Below, in pieces: positions 45,501 through 57,700 of a stretch of DNA of 64,000 nucleotides. Under the pieces are notes generated by a model that did not search any database, was not told the origin of the DNA, and saw nothing but the letters and a program-made list of their open reading frames with translations. How positions within the stretch are numbered: position 1 is the stretch's first letter; each line of letters starts with the position of its first letter. The DNA comes from Ectobius pallidus (Eukaryota > Arthropoda > Insecta > Blattodea > Ectobiidae): NCBI GenBank assembly GCA_964059195.1, contig CAXKWD010000007.1:21463023-21527022 (forward strand). Direction: 5' to 3'. Both the position numbers and the translations under genes were made by a program.

Positions 45501-45820
45501 ACGTAATCGGCATTTTTTTAAATTTAAGTTATAGACTGTAGTTTAAACGATAAATGGGAAGAAACCTCAAGAAAAACAGTTTCAAAGACTGGGCTCTGTA
45601 TTAATTATAGTGTTTAGATAGGCCTATTTAAAAAAAAGTATTACTTCGCAATGTGCACAAGAACACGGAGCTGAGATGACTTCACAATGAACCCCTCCCG
45701 AACAAAATTTCATCGCACGCCCATGTAGCAGTTAGGCCTACATAGGTATTCTTTACAATGATATGTGTTTTATTGTAGTATTTATGCTTCATTAATTTTT
45801 TCACTTCTAATGACGTATAT

Positions 45821-46067
45821 CGGAAGGTCGCGGGTCCGATTCCCGATGAGGTTGTAGGAGTTTTTCAATTGGCCTACTCCTTCTGGCCCTGGGGTCGACT
45901 CAGCCTCTAACAGAAATGAGTACCAGGAGCAATCCTGGAGGTAAAGGCGGCCGGTGGGTAAGGCTGACAACCTTGCCACCTTCATGTGCCGAGTGTCTAA
46001 AACTCTGGAAGCCTCAACCTCCTGGAGCCCTCTGGCCCTCCATGGCCTGTATAGGGATCATTTTACT
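45821..46067 (+). mobile_element. SINE family B, 5'-truncated copy
   Basis: The match to 20211-20515 starts inside the tRNA head at CGGAAGGTCGCGGGTCCGAT and continues to GGCCTGTATAGGGATCATTT. A short flanking repeat GTATAT (45815-45820, 46068-46073) fits a 5'-truncated target-primed insertion. ORFs here are by-products. Confidence 0.8.
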
Positions 46068-46189
46068 GTATATTAATATAAATTCTGCTATGAAAGGGTT
46101 AAGTATTTAACATATTGTTTTCCTGCTATGCTGACTCAGTTTAAACAAAAATCCACCTTTATTACAATGAACAAAATCTAGATCAAACA

Positions 46190-46780
46190 CCCCTATAGTA
46201 TAAAACCACATGGCTAACTGACTAACTCACTCACTGATATTAATGTTTACTCAGTTTCAGATGAGCTAAAAACATGAAATTTGGCCCATTTATAGCTTTT
46301 AGCATATATTCGATGGAAAAATTTCAAAACGTTGATTTTTTTTATCCCGAAAAAACCTTCAATGGCGGACGCACCTTTAAAGTCTGCTCAGTTCTCATGA
46401 CAACAATAGGCTATTGTTTGCGGTATTCACTTACGGTTTTGTAAGTTGCAATACACTGGGCTTCGACAGATAATTAGACATGCTAGCGAGAGAAATGAGT
46501 TCCGTAAATCAATAATGGAGAATGAAATTTACGTGAATAGGCTAAATATCGGGTGTGATGCATCACATAACTTTCTCTGCCCTGAGCATGGACAATAGGC
46601 CTATCAGTTTCTCACCTGACTCACTGATTCACTGTACTGACACTATTGTTTACCCACTTCCAAACGAGCCACTTTTTGGGTTCTAACCGACAGAGAAATT
46701 CCAAAAACTTCAAATTTTTATCTTTTTACCCGGAAAAAAAATCTTAAGTCTTTCCGCACTTTTTTAGGTTCATTATGGCT
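46190..46780 (+). repeat. mini-me-like repeat with ACTGACT arrays, two sub-units
   Basis: Two related blocks occur: GGCTAACTGACTAACTCACT, then ATGAGCTAAAAACATGAAAT; and CACCTGACTCACTGATTCAC, then ACGAGCCACTTTTTGGGTTC. ACATAACTTTCTCTGCCCTG lies between them, a word also found in the other mini-me-like copies. Boundaries are not sharp. Confidence 0.45.
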
Positions 46781-46798
46781 AAACATTAATAGGCTATT

Positions 46799-47168
46799 CT
46801 GTATCTCTGTAAGAACCCTATGATCCCCAGGTGGGGCGAAGGGGCCTCCAAGTGGAGGTTTCATTACTTATAGTAATTTTGATATGCTTATTTTCCGAGA
46901 GAGGGTAGAGGGACAGGTGGTAAGCCCATCGCCTCGCATCGTCCTCTTGGACGTGAAAGGGCCGAGAAATTTTGTCCAGAGGCTCTAATTTAGGCTTGGA
47001 GTTCTTTTACGTGCCGTAAATCTACGACACGGGACCCCCAGCTTAAAGTCCGTCCCGGAGGACTCCGTGCCCAGGATTTTTACGTCCTGAAAAATTCATC
47101 GACCGCGGCCGGGTTTGATCCCGCGCCCTGCGGATCTAGAGGCGGGCACGCTACCTCTAGACCACCGC
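46799..47168 (-). mobile_element. tRNA-derived SINE family A, copy 2 (minus strand)
   Basis: The whole family A sequence is present in reverse, from the 3' end (AAGAACCCTATGATCCCCAG) to the tRNA-like head (CCTCTAGACCACCGCGGC). A possible 7-bp duplication GGCTATT lies at 46792-46798 and 47169-47175. Identity to copies 1 and 3 is very high, so the family is young. Confidence 0.88.
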
Positions 47169-47175
47169 GGCTATT

Positions 47176-48339
47176 AAGGCAGTCTAAATACACGGGCTTA
47201 TCTCCGATCCGGTGTTAGTCCATAAAAAATCTATTAACTTATATAAAAACCATCCTGTGTCGGCCTATATGTCATGTATGCAATCACCGCCACCTATTAA
47301 AGACATCATTCAATTGTGAGATTAATTGTCGTAGCACCCGGGAAAAAGAGCATTGAATGACTTGAACAAAACTCACTATGCTAGGAAACTCATTTGGCTA
47401 GGGAACTCGAATCTGGAGTTTTTTCCTCCGGGAAGTGCTCTTTAATCGTAGGCCTACATCGAAAACGGGATTTTAGTTTTTTAATTATAAATAAATTGTT
47501 TTAATTGCTTATGCATGATTTGGATAAGGTTCATCAGTTTTAATCGTTTCATTAGTGGAAAAAAAACAATAAAATTAAGAATAAAGTTACGCAATTCGTG
47601 CAACTTATGTAAAAATGATGTAAGTGTTAATAAATATAATTTTATAATTATTTTTATGGTAAATAAATTATTTAAAAATCCAGTAGTTGAGTCAATCGCG
47701 GGGACATACTTGTTATTCATACGTACCAAGTAACATCGTACGAAATATGAATCTTAAAAAAGAAAATTACGTGGCAAGGAACATGTAGAAAGATTGATGA
47801 ATTAATTAAATTACAAATACAAATACAAGAAGCTACAAACATTTGACATTTGACATCTCTGTATTTAAAAAGGTGGAATTTACAATTTCCAGCGCAATAT
47901 CTCTCTTAGATACTTACTATTCACATATCAAATAACTTGAAGTTTCCTCATAATATTTTAGCATTACAAGACCTTGCTATATTACTGGGCTTAACGTCAA
48001 ACTGTAATTATCTGACAAAAAACTTACTTGTGATGAAAAGCCTATCGGGTGTTGTAGATTTAAAAATCGGAGCCTAGGAATGCTTTCGACCTTGCTCTGC
48101 ACCTGCTGACCAGCGGACCGCCCGCCTCTTGTTGGGAGGTCAAAAACCACATCGAGGCGCTCCTTGCATGACGTAACATCTCATTCACCCGATCAGAAAC
48201 TGACAAAAAATGAAGAAAACAAATGCAAGGAGTTGTAAACAAGTGAAAGAAGTCCATGAATTATGCATGCGATTTTAATATCAGCGTATACCGAGAGCGA
48301 GTGAGTTATTTGGAGTTATAGAAATGGGTTAATTAGCTC
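47176..48339. other. no gene recognised
   Basis: Opposed AT-rich ORFs at 47481-47733 are shadows of each other. The patch at 48060-48190 is GC-richer (GACCAGCGGACCGCCCGCCT), but its 65-codon minus-strand ORF has no motif. Confidence 0.4.

Positions 48340-48385
<46 letters not shown>
48340..48385 (+). repeat. (AAT)n microsatellite, ~15 units
   Basis: An uninterrupted ATA/AAT triplet run. Confidence 0.95.
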
Positions 48386-48618
48386 TCTTAAGCACATTAA
48401 AATATAAAACGAAGTTAAAAGCCAATCTCCTTAGAGTTAATCTTTAGAAACTCCTCTAGTATAAATGGATTTTTTTTATAAAATTTAGAAAATTTGTTTT
48501 TGTGTAGGCTAATTTATAACATGGGCGGCACCGTATTGTACCATTTAGGTTCCAAATATAAGCTAATTGAGAATTAATTAATTTACTTAACCCAAATTTA
48601 GCAAATTTAGGTAGGGTC

Positions 48619-48999
48619 GGCCGCGGTGGTCTAGAGGTAGCGTGCCCGCCTCTAGATCCGCAGGGCGCGGGATCAAACCCGGCCGCGGTCGATGGATTTT
48701 TCAGGACGTAAAAATCCTGGGCACGGAGTCCTCCGGGAGGGACTTTAAGCTGGGGGTCCCGTGTCGTAGATTTACGGCACGTAAAAGAACTCCAAGCCTA
48801 AATTAGAGCCTCTGGACAAAATTTCTCGGCCCTTTCACGTCCAAGAAATACTTAGTTTCCAGAGGGGGGTTGCGAGGCGATGGGCTTACCACCTGTTCCT
48901 CTACCCTCTCTCGGAAAATAAGCATATCCAAATTAGTATAGGTAATGAAACCTCCATTGGAGGCCCCTTCGCCCCACCTGGGGATCATAGGGTACCAGA
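48619..48999 (+). mobile_element. tRNA-derived SINE family A, copy 3
   Basis: It starts GGCCGCGGTGGTCTAGAGGT with B box GGGATCAAACCC. Body and 3' end are as in copy 1, ending GGGATCATAGGGTACCAG near 48997. The target duplication is unclear. A minus-strand ORF through the 3' half is shared with copy 1 only because the sequences are alike. Confidence 0.88.
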
Positions 49000-51027
49000 T
49001 ACAGAAATTTTTGTTGAAGTTTGTGTGATCACACCTTTTGATAATTCTAACAATTCTACTTTACAATAGCAAGTTTTGTTATTTACAATCCCATATCTAA
49101 AAATAGACTAAAAAATAAAAATACTACTTACTGGTACTTAAATATAATATTACTTATACCTAATAAGTACTTAAATCTAACACTCATCTCAACTGATAAT
49201 CGAGTTTAATTCTTAAAAATTAAACAATTTGTCATTAGACATATTATCTGGCAAATACTGCAAGGACACAACATAATTTTCGAGTCGTGTATTTAGAATT
49301 TGTTTCAACATCATAGAATTAAAGTCTAACCTCTTCCGTAATATTCTTCAGTCATTTAGTAGGGCTGGAAAGTGGGCTAGAAGCTTAGTCTCGTGCTGGT
49401 TCGTACCCGGTTCGGGAGAAATGAGGTAGGTGCGATAATTCCAACTAGAGATTTTCCCCATCCACTTGGAAGACAAAAGTCAAGTATTTTTAGCGTAGAC
49501 TACTAAGAATTTTCTGACATTTATCATCCTTCTCTTCCTAAACTTAACTAGTTTCAATATGTCTGAAGTTAAATTTTAAACATTCTGCTTTGTTCCAGTG
49601 ACTTTACACCGGTTATTCAAGCCTCAATAAACGGATGATTTATAATATATATGCACACCATACACGACACGTAATCACAGAATGCAAAGTAGGTCTTATA
49701 ATTATTTTAATGTGATATACCGCCCATTTGAATCTGCTCAATTATATTCCTTCCATTAATTGATTTTTTTAAAATACTTATACTGTCTATATATTCTAAG
49801 GATTGTATATTATGTTGTTAATATGATGTTTGCAAGTAGATAGAAAAAGAATCATTAAAAAATATTGCCTTTTGAGGAAATTATCACGGAAACGGCATTT
49901 TAGTGCAAGAAACGTGGCTGCCATTTTGTAACAATAATTACCCATAACTGTAACAGTCTGATTAATTTTGTTAATAGTATGCAATTGTAGAAGTAGTCAA
50001 TAGAGTATGTCTGATTGCAAGATCTTTGCTGAGTAAAAAATAATGAAATTCCCATATTTCTCACCATGAATTTCACTGAAAGCTGTATGTCCCCCCTTAA
50101 TAAAATGTTCTAAAAAAAAACTTTACATTTGAAATATAATTAAAATGACGCAAAGCAAGCAGGTCAATTTCATAGAAACAGTAGAAAGTTTTAAAAAAAC
50201 AAAGATGGGTTTTAAATCATGTAGGTGATCACATGCGAAGAGAAAAGCAATTTACAAAAATTCTGATCGTCATAAAAAGCGTGCGACCGAAACCTGTACA
50301 AGGTTCGGAGAGAAAAGGAAAACAGAAACAGGATCAGAAAATGGGTTGTCCCTAGGCCCACGTGCGTGAGGTCATTAGTCCACTTCAATCAGTGCATTAT
50401 GATTGATCAGCCGTTATTTCATCAAGTGCTTTCATTAGTAGGCTATAAGCAGAGCCTTGTTAACGTGCCTTCAAATGATAATTAGGTATTAAAATTAATT
50501 TAATAAAAACTATAGAACTGTACTTAACACATGTGTGCACTAATCCAGCGATATATCTATGAGCAAAACTATATATTTAATAAAATATTAAATTTTATTC
50601 GTAAGAAAGTTATTTAGAAGCCAAAGTTTAAAAATACTTTTAATGTTTTGCATCATACATCTGGTAACATAAGCTATAGGAAAATCTGATTTATATCGAG
50701 TTTAATTAGGTCCATAGTCGCTAGCATACAGAAAACAATTTGATCAAATTCCACAATTTTATTATAACAGATGCCGACAATAATGATAGAGAAAACTAAT
50801 AAAGTCCATTTTTTGCAATTATTGAATACTTAATCATCAGTTTGTATAATTCAATAAAAGTTCAACGGTATTAATAATGCAGTTCTAACCAGAAACTGTA
50901 CATTGCATTAAGCTACATGTTAAAAATTTAGTCTAAAATCTTACATTTTAATATACTCCTACAGTTAAATAATATAGACCATCCTCTGCGAACTGCCTAA
51001 TATTCTTGGTTGCTCAGTAAATTTCTG
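49000..51027. other. AT-rich DNA without recognisable gene
   Basis: A weak tRNA-like segment (CTCGTGCTGGTTCGTACCCG) at 49390 is too decayed to call. No ORF with a motif and no internal repeat. Confidence 0.45.
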
Positions 51028-51272
51028 ATCTTATCCGCATTACTCCGGTAACGGTCAACCGATTTGGTCCAAAATAAATAGGCTTCTTACCATGTACATT
51101 ATAAATGGGTATACTAAATTTCATGAAAATCCGATAAAGTGTATTTGTGTTACCGCGCGTACAGACACACGGACGGACGAACAGACAGACAGACAGACAT
51201 CAGACAGACAGACAGACATCTTCCCGTCCCGCACGGAATCTCATAAAGTACCATACCGGCATTTAATAAAAT
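51028..51272 (-). repeat. GTCY-type repeat, 5' half (minus strand)
   Basis: On the minus strand it starts near ATTAAATGCCGGTATGGTAC and passes through (GTCT)n. It reads the core ATACACTTTATCGGATTTTC to GGTTGACCGTTACCGGAGTA, then ends. The plus-strand (CAGA)n at 51181-51216 is this microsatellite. The 3' half of the family is missing. Confidence 0.7.
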
Positions 51273-51484
51273 TATAAACACAACAGGCGATTTCTTTCTC
51301 ATTGCAGTACACTCGAGTCACATAAGAGTTCTATGTAACTTTGCAGCACTGTAATGGGGTAGTGACGTGCACGTGTACTTGATTTCTTGTTTTGTTTTGT
51401 TATTATTTGTCCGAGCTCTAGTTATAATTAATCACTAAATCTACGAAAGCAAACAGAACATTACCAAAGTCTAACCGTTCTAAG

Positions 51485-51593
51485 AATTAAACCTGAAGTA
51501 AACAAAAACCAGTGCATCTGTCTCACTCTAGCACATTACTCGTATGATTTAAGAGTGAGACAAAAATACTGGTTTTGTTTACTTCAGGTTTCT
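51485..51593. mobile_element. short palindromic MITE with 7-bp TSD
   Basis: AACCTGAAGTAAACAAAAAC on the left pairs with GTTTTGTTTACTTCAGGTT on the right. Inner CTGTCTCACTCT/AGAGTGAGACA arms also pair, leaving a loop of about 20 bases. TTCTAAG flanks it (51478-51484, 51594-51600). The right flank is also the first 7 bases of the next element, so the MITE inserted at that element's terminus. Confidence 0.75.
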
Positions 51594-52172
51594 TTCTAAG
51601 GCAGCGTTCACACTGAGGCGATAAGCGATAAGCGATTTATCGGAAGGAATTTGTTGCGACGATATATTACTAGGAAGGTTCACACAGCGAGCGATAAATC
51701 GGCGCGACCTGGGCGATAAAAATTCCCTTTAGGCAGGCCTACAGGCTGAGGTAGATTTCGATGTGCTAAATATCGCCTTATATGAGAGCTATCGAGAAAC
51801 CAGTTACTGATTTGTAGAGTACTCATCAAGCGCTTTTCAACGATATCCCATAAGACGTGGTTTCAAAAATTTCGAACTTCCATCCCCCAACCAACCACCC
51901 CAACTCGTACCACCAAAACTCCCGAATCGTTGGTGTCACTGTGAACTCCATAGGGAGTTCTCTAATTTATTCAAACAAAGTTTCCCTCTATACTTCATAG
52001 GAGCCGAGATATACATATTTCAAAATTTCTACCCCTCCCCGACCCTCCCCTGGGGCCAAATTTGGTCATTAACGAACTTGTCCGAACTATTGGGCCTAGA
52101 AATAACATAATAAAATTTGGTTCAAATATCTTCAAAATTATGGCTGCTAGCGTGTAAAGATATATATATATC

Positions 52173-52203
<31 letters not shown>

Positions 52204-52567
52204 GACCGGGCGGTGGTTTCGTACTTGGAGGCATGAAACGTAAAGATATGAAAGAATTTTTCGAAAGTCATGACATGGTATCGATTGCAATAGGTAGATT
52301 TTTTTCGAAATCTACCTAAAATGTGGTGGGAACACAATCTTCACTACAAAAGTTACAATATCGTAAGCAACAAATCGCTCAGGCGACCAGCATGCTGCAC
52401 TTCGAGCGATATAGCACTTGCGATATGTTGCGCTATCGCGTGAGTGTGAACCTTTTTTATCGCCTCCCTTTAGATTTCAAGTATCTGTCCGTGCGTGTCG
52501 CGTATCGTATATCGCTCGCGATATATCGCTTATCGCTTATCGCCTGAGTGTGAACCCTGCCTTAGAA
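51594..52567. mobile_element. DNA transposon derivative with ~40 bp terminal inverted repeats
   Basis: TTCTAAGGCAGCGTTCACAC at 51594 is matched by TTCTAAGGCAGGGTTCACAC read inward from 52567. Both continue CAGGCGATAAGCGATAAGCG (left GAGGCGAT). GCGATA/TATCGC words are dense near both ends and may be binding-site clusters. The interior includes a (TA)n and a poly-T run of about 29 (52175-52203) and no transposase. After removing the adjacent MITE the flanks read TAACCG and TAACTCG, suggestive but not an exact duplication. Superfamily unresolved; a Harbinger-like origin is possible. Confidence 0.78.
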
Positions 52568-53093
52568 TAACTCGTCTCAGGTATAGCAAGAAGTGTAAAC
52601 AACATTACTCTAACCTAACACACTTAGGCTATAGGTAGAGTCCGGAAGTTCTCGCATTTGTTTTGGTTAAATAGGCGCAAAAGGCACACAAAATACCGAA
52701 AAAGGCAGTAATATTATTTAAAAATGCATTAATTATAAGTAAAAACAGAGAGTAATCCTATTCTTTATTAATTAAAATAGCTATCTAAGATTTTCCCCTC
52801 TTCTTGTCTTTTTCCTGGTATTCATTATGTCCGGCGTACCATAGATTGTCCTTTATAAAGAATTTAACTGAATCGTTTGAGGATGTAAGTTTTCGATTGC
52901 TAGAATACAAATAAATGCATTCATAGGGAACAAGTTCCTTCCTTAATTATTTTGTGTAATTTCATTAGGCCTATTTGTGAAACGTTTTTTCACTTTCACA
53001 TATTGAAATTCTTTATGAGCTTTTTAAAATGTGTAAATTACACAGATAAAAGACATAATGATCCAAAATAGGCAAAACAGGCTTTAAATGTTA

Positions 53094-53168
53094 AAATAGG
53101 CAATAGAAGCCTAAATAGGCAATAGAAGCCTAAATAGGCAATAGAAGCCAAAATAGGCAATAAATGGC
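53094..53168 (+). repeat. 19-bp tandem repeat, four units
   Basis: The unit AAATAGGCAATAGAAGCCT is repeated, the last unit degenerate. Similar AAAATAGGC words lie upstream to 52670 and in the hAT-like element at 43627. It may be part of a decayed hAT-like element spanning about 52620-53190 whose ends I cannot fix. Confidence 0.8.
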
Positions 53169-53784
53169 AAAATAAAAATTGGCCCTACCATCCCTAAATA
53201 TACGGAATCATGTTTATCTCTATTTAATTATTTAATATTTCTTTAATACTATAATTAATTATTTCTTTAATTAGACTATTCTTTAATTCTTTAATTATTA
53301 ATTTCTTTCTTTCTTCTTTCTTTACCGTAGTTTCACCTCTCCCTTTTAGGATTTAAGCGACCCAAGCCGCCCGGGCAATTATTAATTAATTTCTTTAATT
53401 AATTATTATAATTCTTTAATAATATATTTGCCTGCATTGGACATTGCATAAAAATAGTGCAAAATTAGTTTAGTGTAATCAGTTATATTCGAAGTGTTTT
53501 TTAATAACTACATGGTAGCCTATATAATAAGATTCTTTTTAATATGCTATAAGTATATATAATTAATATACATTTGCAAAAAATATTATCATTATTCACT
53601 TATCTTTGAAATCTAGCAAAAATTAGGGTCAGTATATTTAACCAATGTTTTAGGATGCTAGTTAAATAACTACAGTATAATGAATTAGCCAAAGTTGCAA
53701 ATATTATTAAAATAAGGTATGAATTTACAGCATTTGAATACCGGTATATGTAAATAATGGTTATACTTGCATAATAAATTTAGT

Positions 53785-54214
53785 AACCGAACGAGATGGC
53801 TGAGATGGTAACGTCTTGAACTCGCATTCGGGAGGCCCCAGGTTCAAATCCCGTGGCCGGCCAATTAGACATGGGTTTTCTCATGGTTTCCCCAGTCGTA
53901 AAGGCAAATGCCAAATTGGATATTTACATACGTTGAATCACATTTAATGTGTCGACTAAGGAAGATGGTTTAGGAATTAAATTTATTATATGGTTTATTA
54001 TTAATTTATTTGAAGAAGTAATGGTCCTCACCATTTCATCTTGTATCATATTCATTTAAATTAATATATGTTGAAATTTACTCCATTAAATACACCGACA
54101 GTAGAAACAATTGACTAGCAGTAGTTGCATGGCCTACCCTACTGTACAGACACAGATCGCGGACTCCTGATATACCCTCGAAACTAAAAGGAGTATAAAC
54201 GCAGCTGAAATTAA
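53785..54214 (+). mobile_element. long tRNA-derived SINE family D, copy 3
   Basis: The head AACCGAACGAGATGGCTGAG and B box GGTTCAAATCCC are followed by CATGGGTTTTCTCATGG and a body colinear with 6237-6664 (GCATGGCCTACCCTACTGTA, CTAAAAGGAGTATAAACGCA). It carries an internal insertion near 53950-54010 relative to the other copy. Confidence 0.75.
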
Positions 54215-54480
54215 AAATAATAAATAAATAAACAAATTGTCTATGGACAGAGATTATAAAACAATTTTAAGTGAAATTATATTGTACTCATTTTAAAGTT
54301 TTAAAGAAAAAATTGTACCTAGGTAAATACACTAGCATCACGTAATGTGGATGCCTAAACTGTAGGCTATTAAGGAAGAATTGGCAAGTGTGAGAGCAGA
54401 AGACAATGGAGATGGCTGGTGGAGCAGAATGGAGTGGGTGATTGGTACAGGTTTGTGGCGCTCGCTCGCTCTGCAGCCAG

Positions 54481-54515
54481 TCAGTCTCTTCTCTCAGAGT
54501 CCCGGACACGGTCGT
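54481..54515 (+). promoter_or_regulatory. TATA-less Inr + DPE core promoter
   Basis: TCAGTC (54481-54486) matches the arthropod initiator TCAKTY with A+1 at 54483. GGTCGT (54510-54515) matches the downstream promoter element RGWYVT at exactly +28 to +33, the spacing required for function in Drosophila. No TATA box lies 25-30 bases upstream. The surroundings are GC-richer than the neighbourhood. The start codon of the open frame is 57 bases downstream. Confidence 0.55.
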
Positions 54516-54539
54516 GTGCAGTGTGGTGGATATTTATGT

Positions 54540-54719
54540 ATGACGGAACCTATGGCATCTGGGGGCCCCTCCCCCTCCGTCAGGATGTCCTGCATGGAAG
54601 AGGAGATCATCCAGGAGCGTCAGAGGACCTCCCTGTTGCGACAGTGCTCCGACATCGTCAAAGCTGAAGGCACTGCCAGATATACTCGCGATGGATTCAG
54701 GCGGCTCTTCCAAGATAAG
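54540..54719 (+). CDS. candidate first coding exon of an unrecognised gene
   Basis: The frame from the ATG at 54540 gives MTEPMASGGPSPSVRMSCME, then EEIIQERQRTSLLRQCSDIV and KAEGTARYTRDGFRRLFQDK. That is 60 codons ending exactly before a splice donor AAG|GTAGAG (GT at 54720), phase 0. The ATG context is weak, an out-of-frame ATG lies 4 bases upstream, and a better in-frame start may be the ATG of MSCMEEE. Composition is hydrophilic with a charged helical middle; there is no signal peptide or membrane segment. The G+C rise here contrasts with the AT-rich sequence after the donor. An Inr/DPE promoter lies just upstream. I do not recognise the family. The alternative is a chance ORF of 138 codons reading through the donor. 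No second exon is identifiable in the remaining 9 kb. Confidence 0.45.
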
Positions 54720-57700
54720 GTAGAGGATCCCTCCCTTAAATATGTAAATCCAACACGTTATTATGTACTCAACTTGATGGATACTCCTAGTACATAGCCG
54801 ATAATTATCCTCTTCTTTACATATTCCATTGAAATTTCGCCGTAATCTGTACTTGTGCATTTATGAGTGTTTAAAATTCAAGTGAAGTGTGAATGAGTAT
54901 GGAGTTACTTGATATTAAAAAGAATCTCTCGAAAGTCCAAGCCCACGATTAACAGCTGATTGTGTATTGTGTTAAATAAGTATTTATTTTAAAATAAGTT
55001 TAATAAGAATTATGTTACCTTACATCCTACTGAAGTACTTCACGTTCTACACGTTTACAAAGAATGGCAATTTTCGAATTCTAAAAATTATAATTAACTG
55101 AAATAGTACTAAATTAAACAACTTCCAGTAAATAATTTAGAATTTTTCTTTTTCATAAATGCCGTTGAAGAAAGTTATTAATAGACCTATTCCACATGAT
55201 TGAATATAGGTCAAATTGTAATTTTAAAATATTGCAATTAATTGAAAAACTCACTAAAATATTACAATATTCTTTTCATAAGCAGCATTACTTTACTTTA
55301 ACAACTGGTTCAAAATTACATTTTACGCAACTGTAACTTAATTTTCTGCATTGAAATCATTTACTTCATTGAAATAGACCTAAAACATCTGAATAATTTT
55401 TGTTTTAAACTTAGTGTTTGAAAAAACTTAATTAGTGAAACATCTTATAAAACGAAAATATCGTATAAAGGATTGGTTTTTACATTCGTTAATTAATTTT
55501 CTTAAAAGCTAACTTCGAAGCTGTAATTCCATTCAAAAATTATTTTCGTCGTTGCTTGGACATATCCTTCAGTTTGGAAGTCTAAAAAAGTCTTTACTTA
55601 TTTTCTGAAGTATAGAACGGTAATTTTTTGTAAATTTAACAGCTCAAAACCAAATTTTCTGGAGGGAGAATTTTCGTTATAAATGTGTTATGAAGCAGAA
55701 TCATTATGCTTTTTCGAACATTTCATTTACAGGGCTTTAAGCAGAGGCAGAGGCGTTCTAGATAAATTGAGCACTTAGGCCTAATGCATAAACATTACAT
55801 GTAAGAGCATTAAATTAGAAAAAAAATCTTGAAATTAATACTTCAGTGACCAACATGAATTTCCAACGCACTTATGTAACGGAAGCAAGGAAAATATTGC
55901 AACCGTATGTGAAATTATTAACATTGGCGATGTAAGGGTGAAAATTAATGGTGAAAAGGAAAACACGTTTGTCAGAGTGAAATATTTTCATTGAATATTC
56001 TGACTTAATACCTTTAATTTACGCTACAATCTTACTTACGAAAAGATCAGTTCTTTATACAAGTGAATGTAGTTTACGTGTATTAATGACGAGCTGGATG
56101 AACATTCTTATCTCTCTATTCGGATCTAGGTTACGTGAGATGTATAGGCCTACATATTTTGTGTAGCACAACTATAACTTACGTTCAGTATAATTAAAAC
56201 AGGAATATATCCATAATCTATAATCATACGCTAATAATAACGGTGCTTTGAAACTATTTCAAAACTATAGGAATGCATATTGAAATTAGTACGATCTGAA
56301 ATTGTAAACTGTGTAATTAACAGCTTACCTCGTCCAAAATAAGTTAGCTAATGTGCATTTGAGGCTGCAAGTTACTTATACTTTAGTTCACCATACAGTA
56401 GATAGCGTATTTTAGCCTTTAAATACTCAAAAAGTAAGACAGTTAAGATAAAAAATTGATAGGTTTTATATCATTGTGAATTACCCAAGTATTGCAATTA
56501 AGAAGATTATAAATCAGGAAATCTTTTTTACTATAGATGATTTTGATGACAAAATATGAAATAATAATCGTAGTACACTTGAAGATACTTAACACAAATG
56601 TCAAGTAAAGAACTGTTACAATCTTATTTATAACAAGTTAAAATAATCATATGAATTATACAATATTATTATAAGTACCTGTATTTCCTTATTAATATTT
56701 ACTATGGTCTATATGGTGTACCTAATATAATGTGTCCACTCTGTTTCTAATTCAGTAGATAGTGCTTTGCATACTACTGTAGACTACTACTACTAAAGAA
56801 TATTAAGAACTAAGTGCAAACTGATAGATCATTTTAAAAAATTTCGTATACATATTTTAATGAATGTTCTATTCTGATTTTTAAGGTTTAATAGCCTATA
56901 ATAATGGTATTCTTACAAATATATTTTCCCAAAGACATAAGCATAGGCCTAGAATGTTCAGATTCTTTCGTATTCTCATTAATAACTTCATAAATGATGT
57001 GCTAAATAATGAAAAACGAAATAGGGAATAAGTTCGTCGTAAGCCAAAACATACAACGTAAAAGAAATTCCGGAACATTCGAAAAATCTCAAATAGTTTT
57101 TCTTTATTTGAGTAACGAGAAAAAAGAGTAGGCCTGTACCAAAACAATTAAAATATCATGTAATAACGGATGATTGATATTGCAATATTACTATTATGTG
57201 AAGACAATTAATTTCACTTGGGGGGGGGGGTATTTCCTTCTTGAAAATGTGAATGTCGGATGTAACAGATTAAAAATACATTCCGAATTTCCTCTGTCCC
57301 TTGGAATGCATGTTTGTAATGTTTCTGTAAGAAGCCCCGCGTCGTGATAATCACATACCATAAGCAGTTCCGCCATGTCCTGCCTTGATGTAGGCTATGT
57401 GAATCATAGACCCACCCAACGTGCAATTGTTCGTAAGCCCCACGAAAGGGGACATTAAACGGCAAAGAAAAGAGTTCCTTTGATTCTAACAAAATTGAAT
57501 TAGGCTATAAGATTGTGTACCTTCACTGTGTATGGTGTTAAAAGAGCTTTAAATATTGAGGTATTTTATACCAATGCTGCTCGTTTAAACCTAGATGCTT
57601 GAATATACGACCTCAACGAAAGTGGTGACCTACTGCTTGTTAATATTTAAGATAAGTAAAACTCAATCCGTAAGTTTATATACTAAGCTGAAGGATAAAT

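Noticed and set aside
49380..49440. tRNA-like segment with GGTTCGTACCC
   Set aside because: Only a B-box-like word is present; there is no A box at proper spacing and no second copy.
51181..51216. Regular CAGA repeats resembling a direct-repeat array
   Set aside because: It is a simple microsatellite within a dispersed GTCY-type repeat; there are no spacers and no CRISPR context.
53094..53168. CRISPR-like spaced repeats
   Set aside because: The 19-bp units abut directly without unique spacers; it is a plain tandem repeat.
54381..54797. Single-exon 138-codon gene
   Set aside because: The frame runs from upstream of the Inr to beyond a good splice donor into AT-rich DNA; a first exon ending at 54719 is more plausible.
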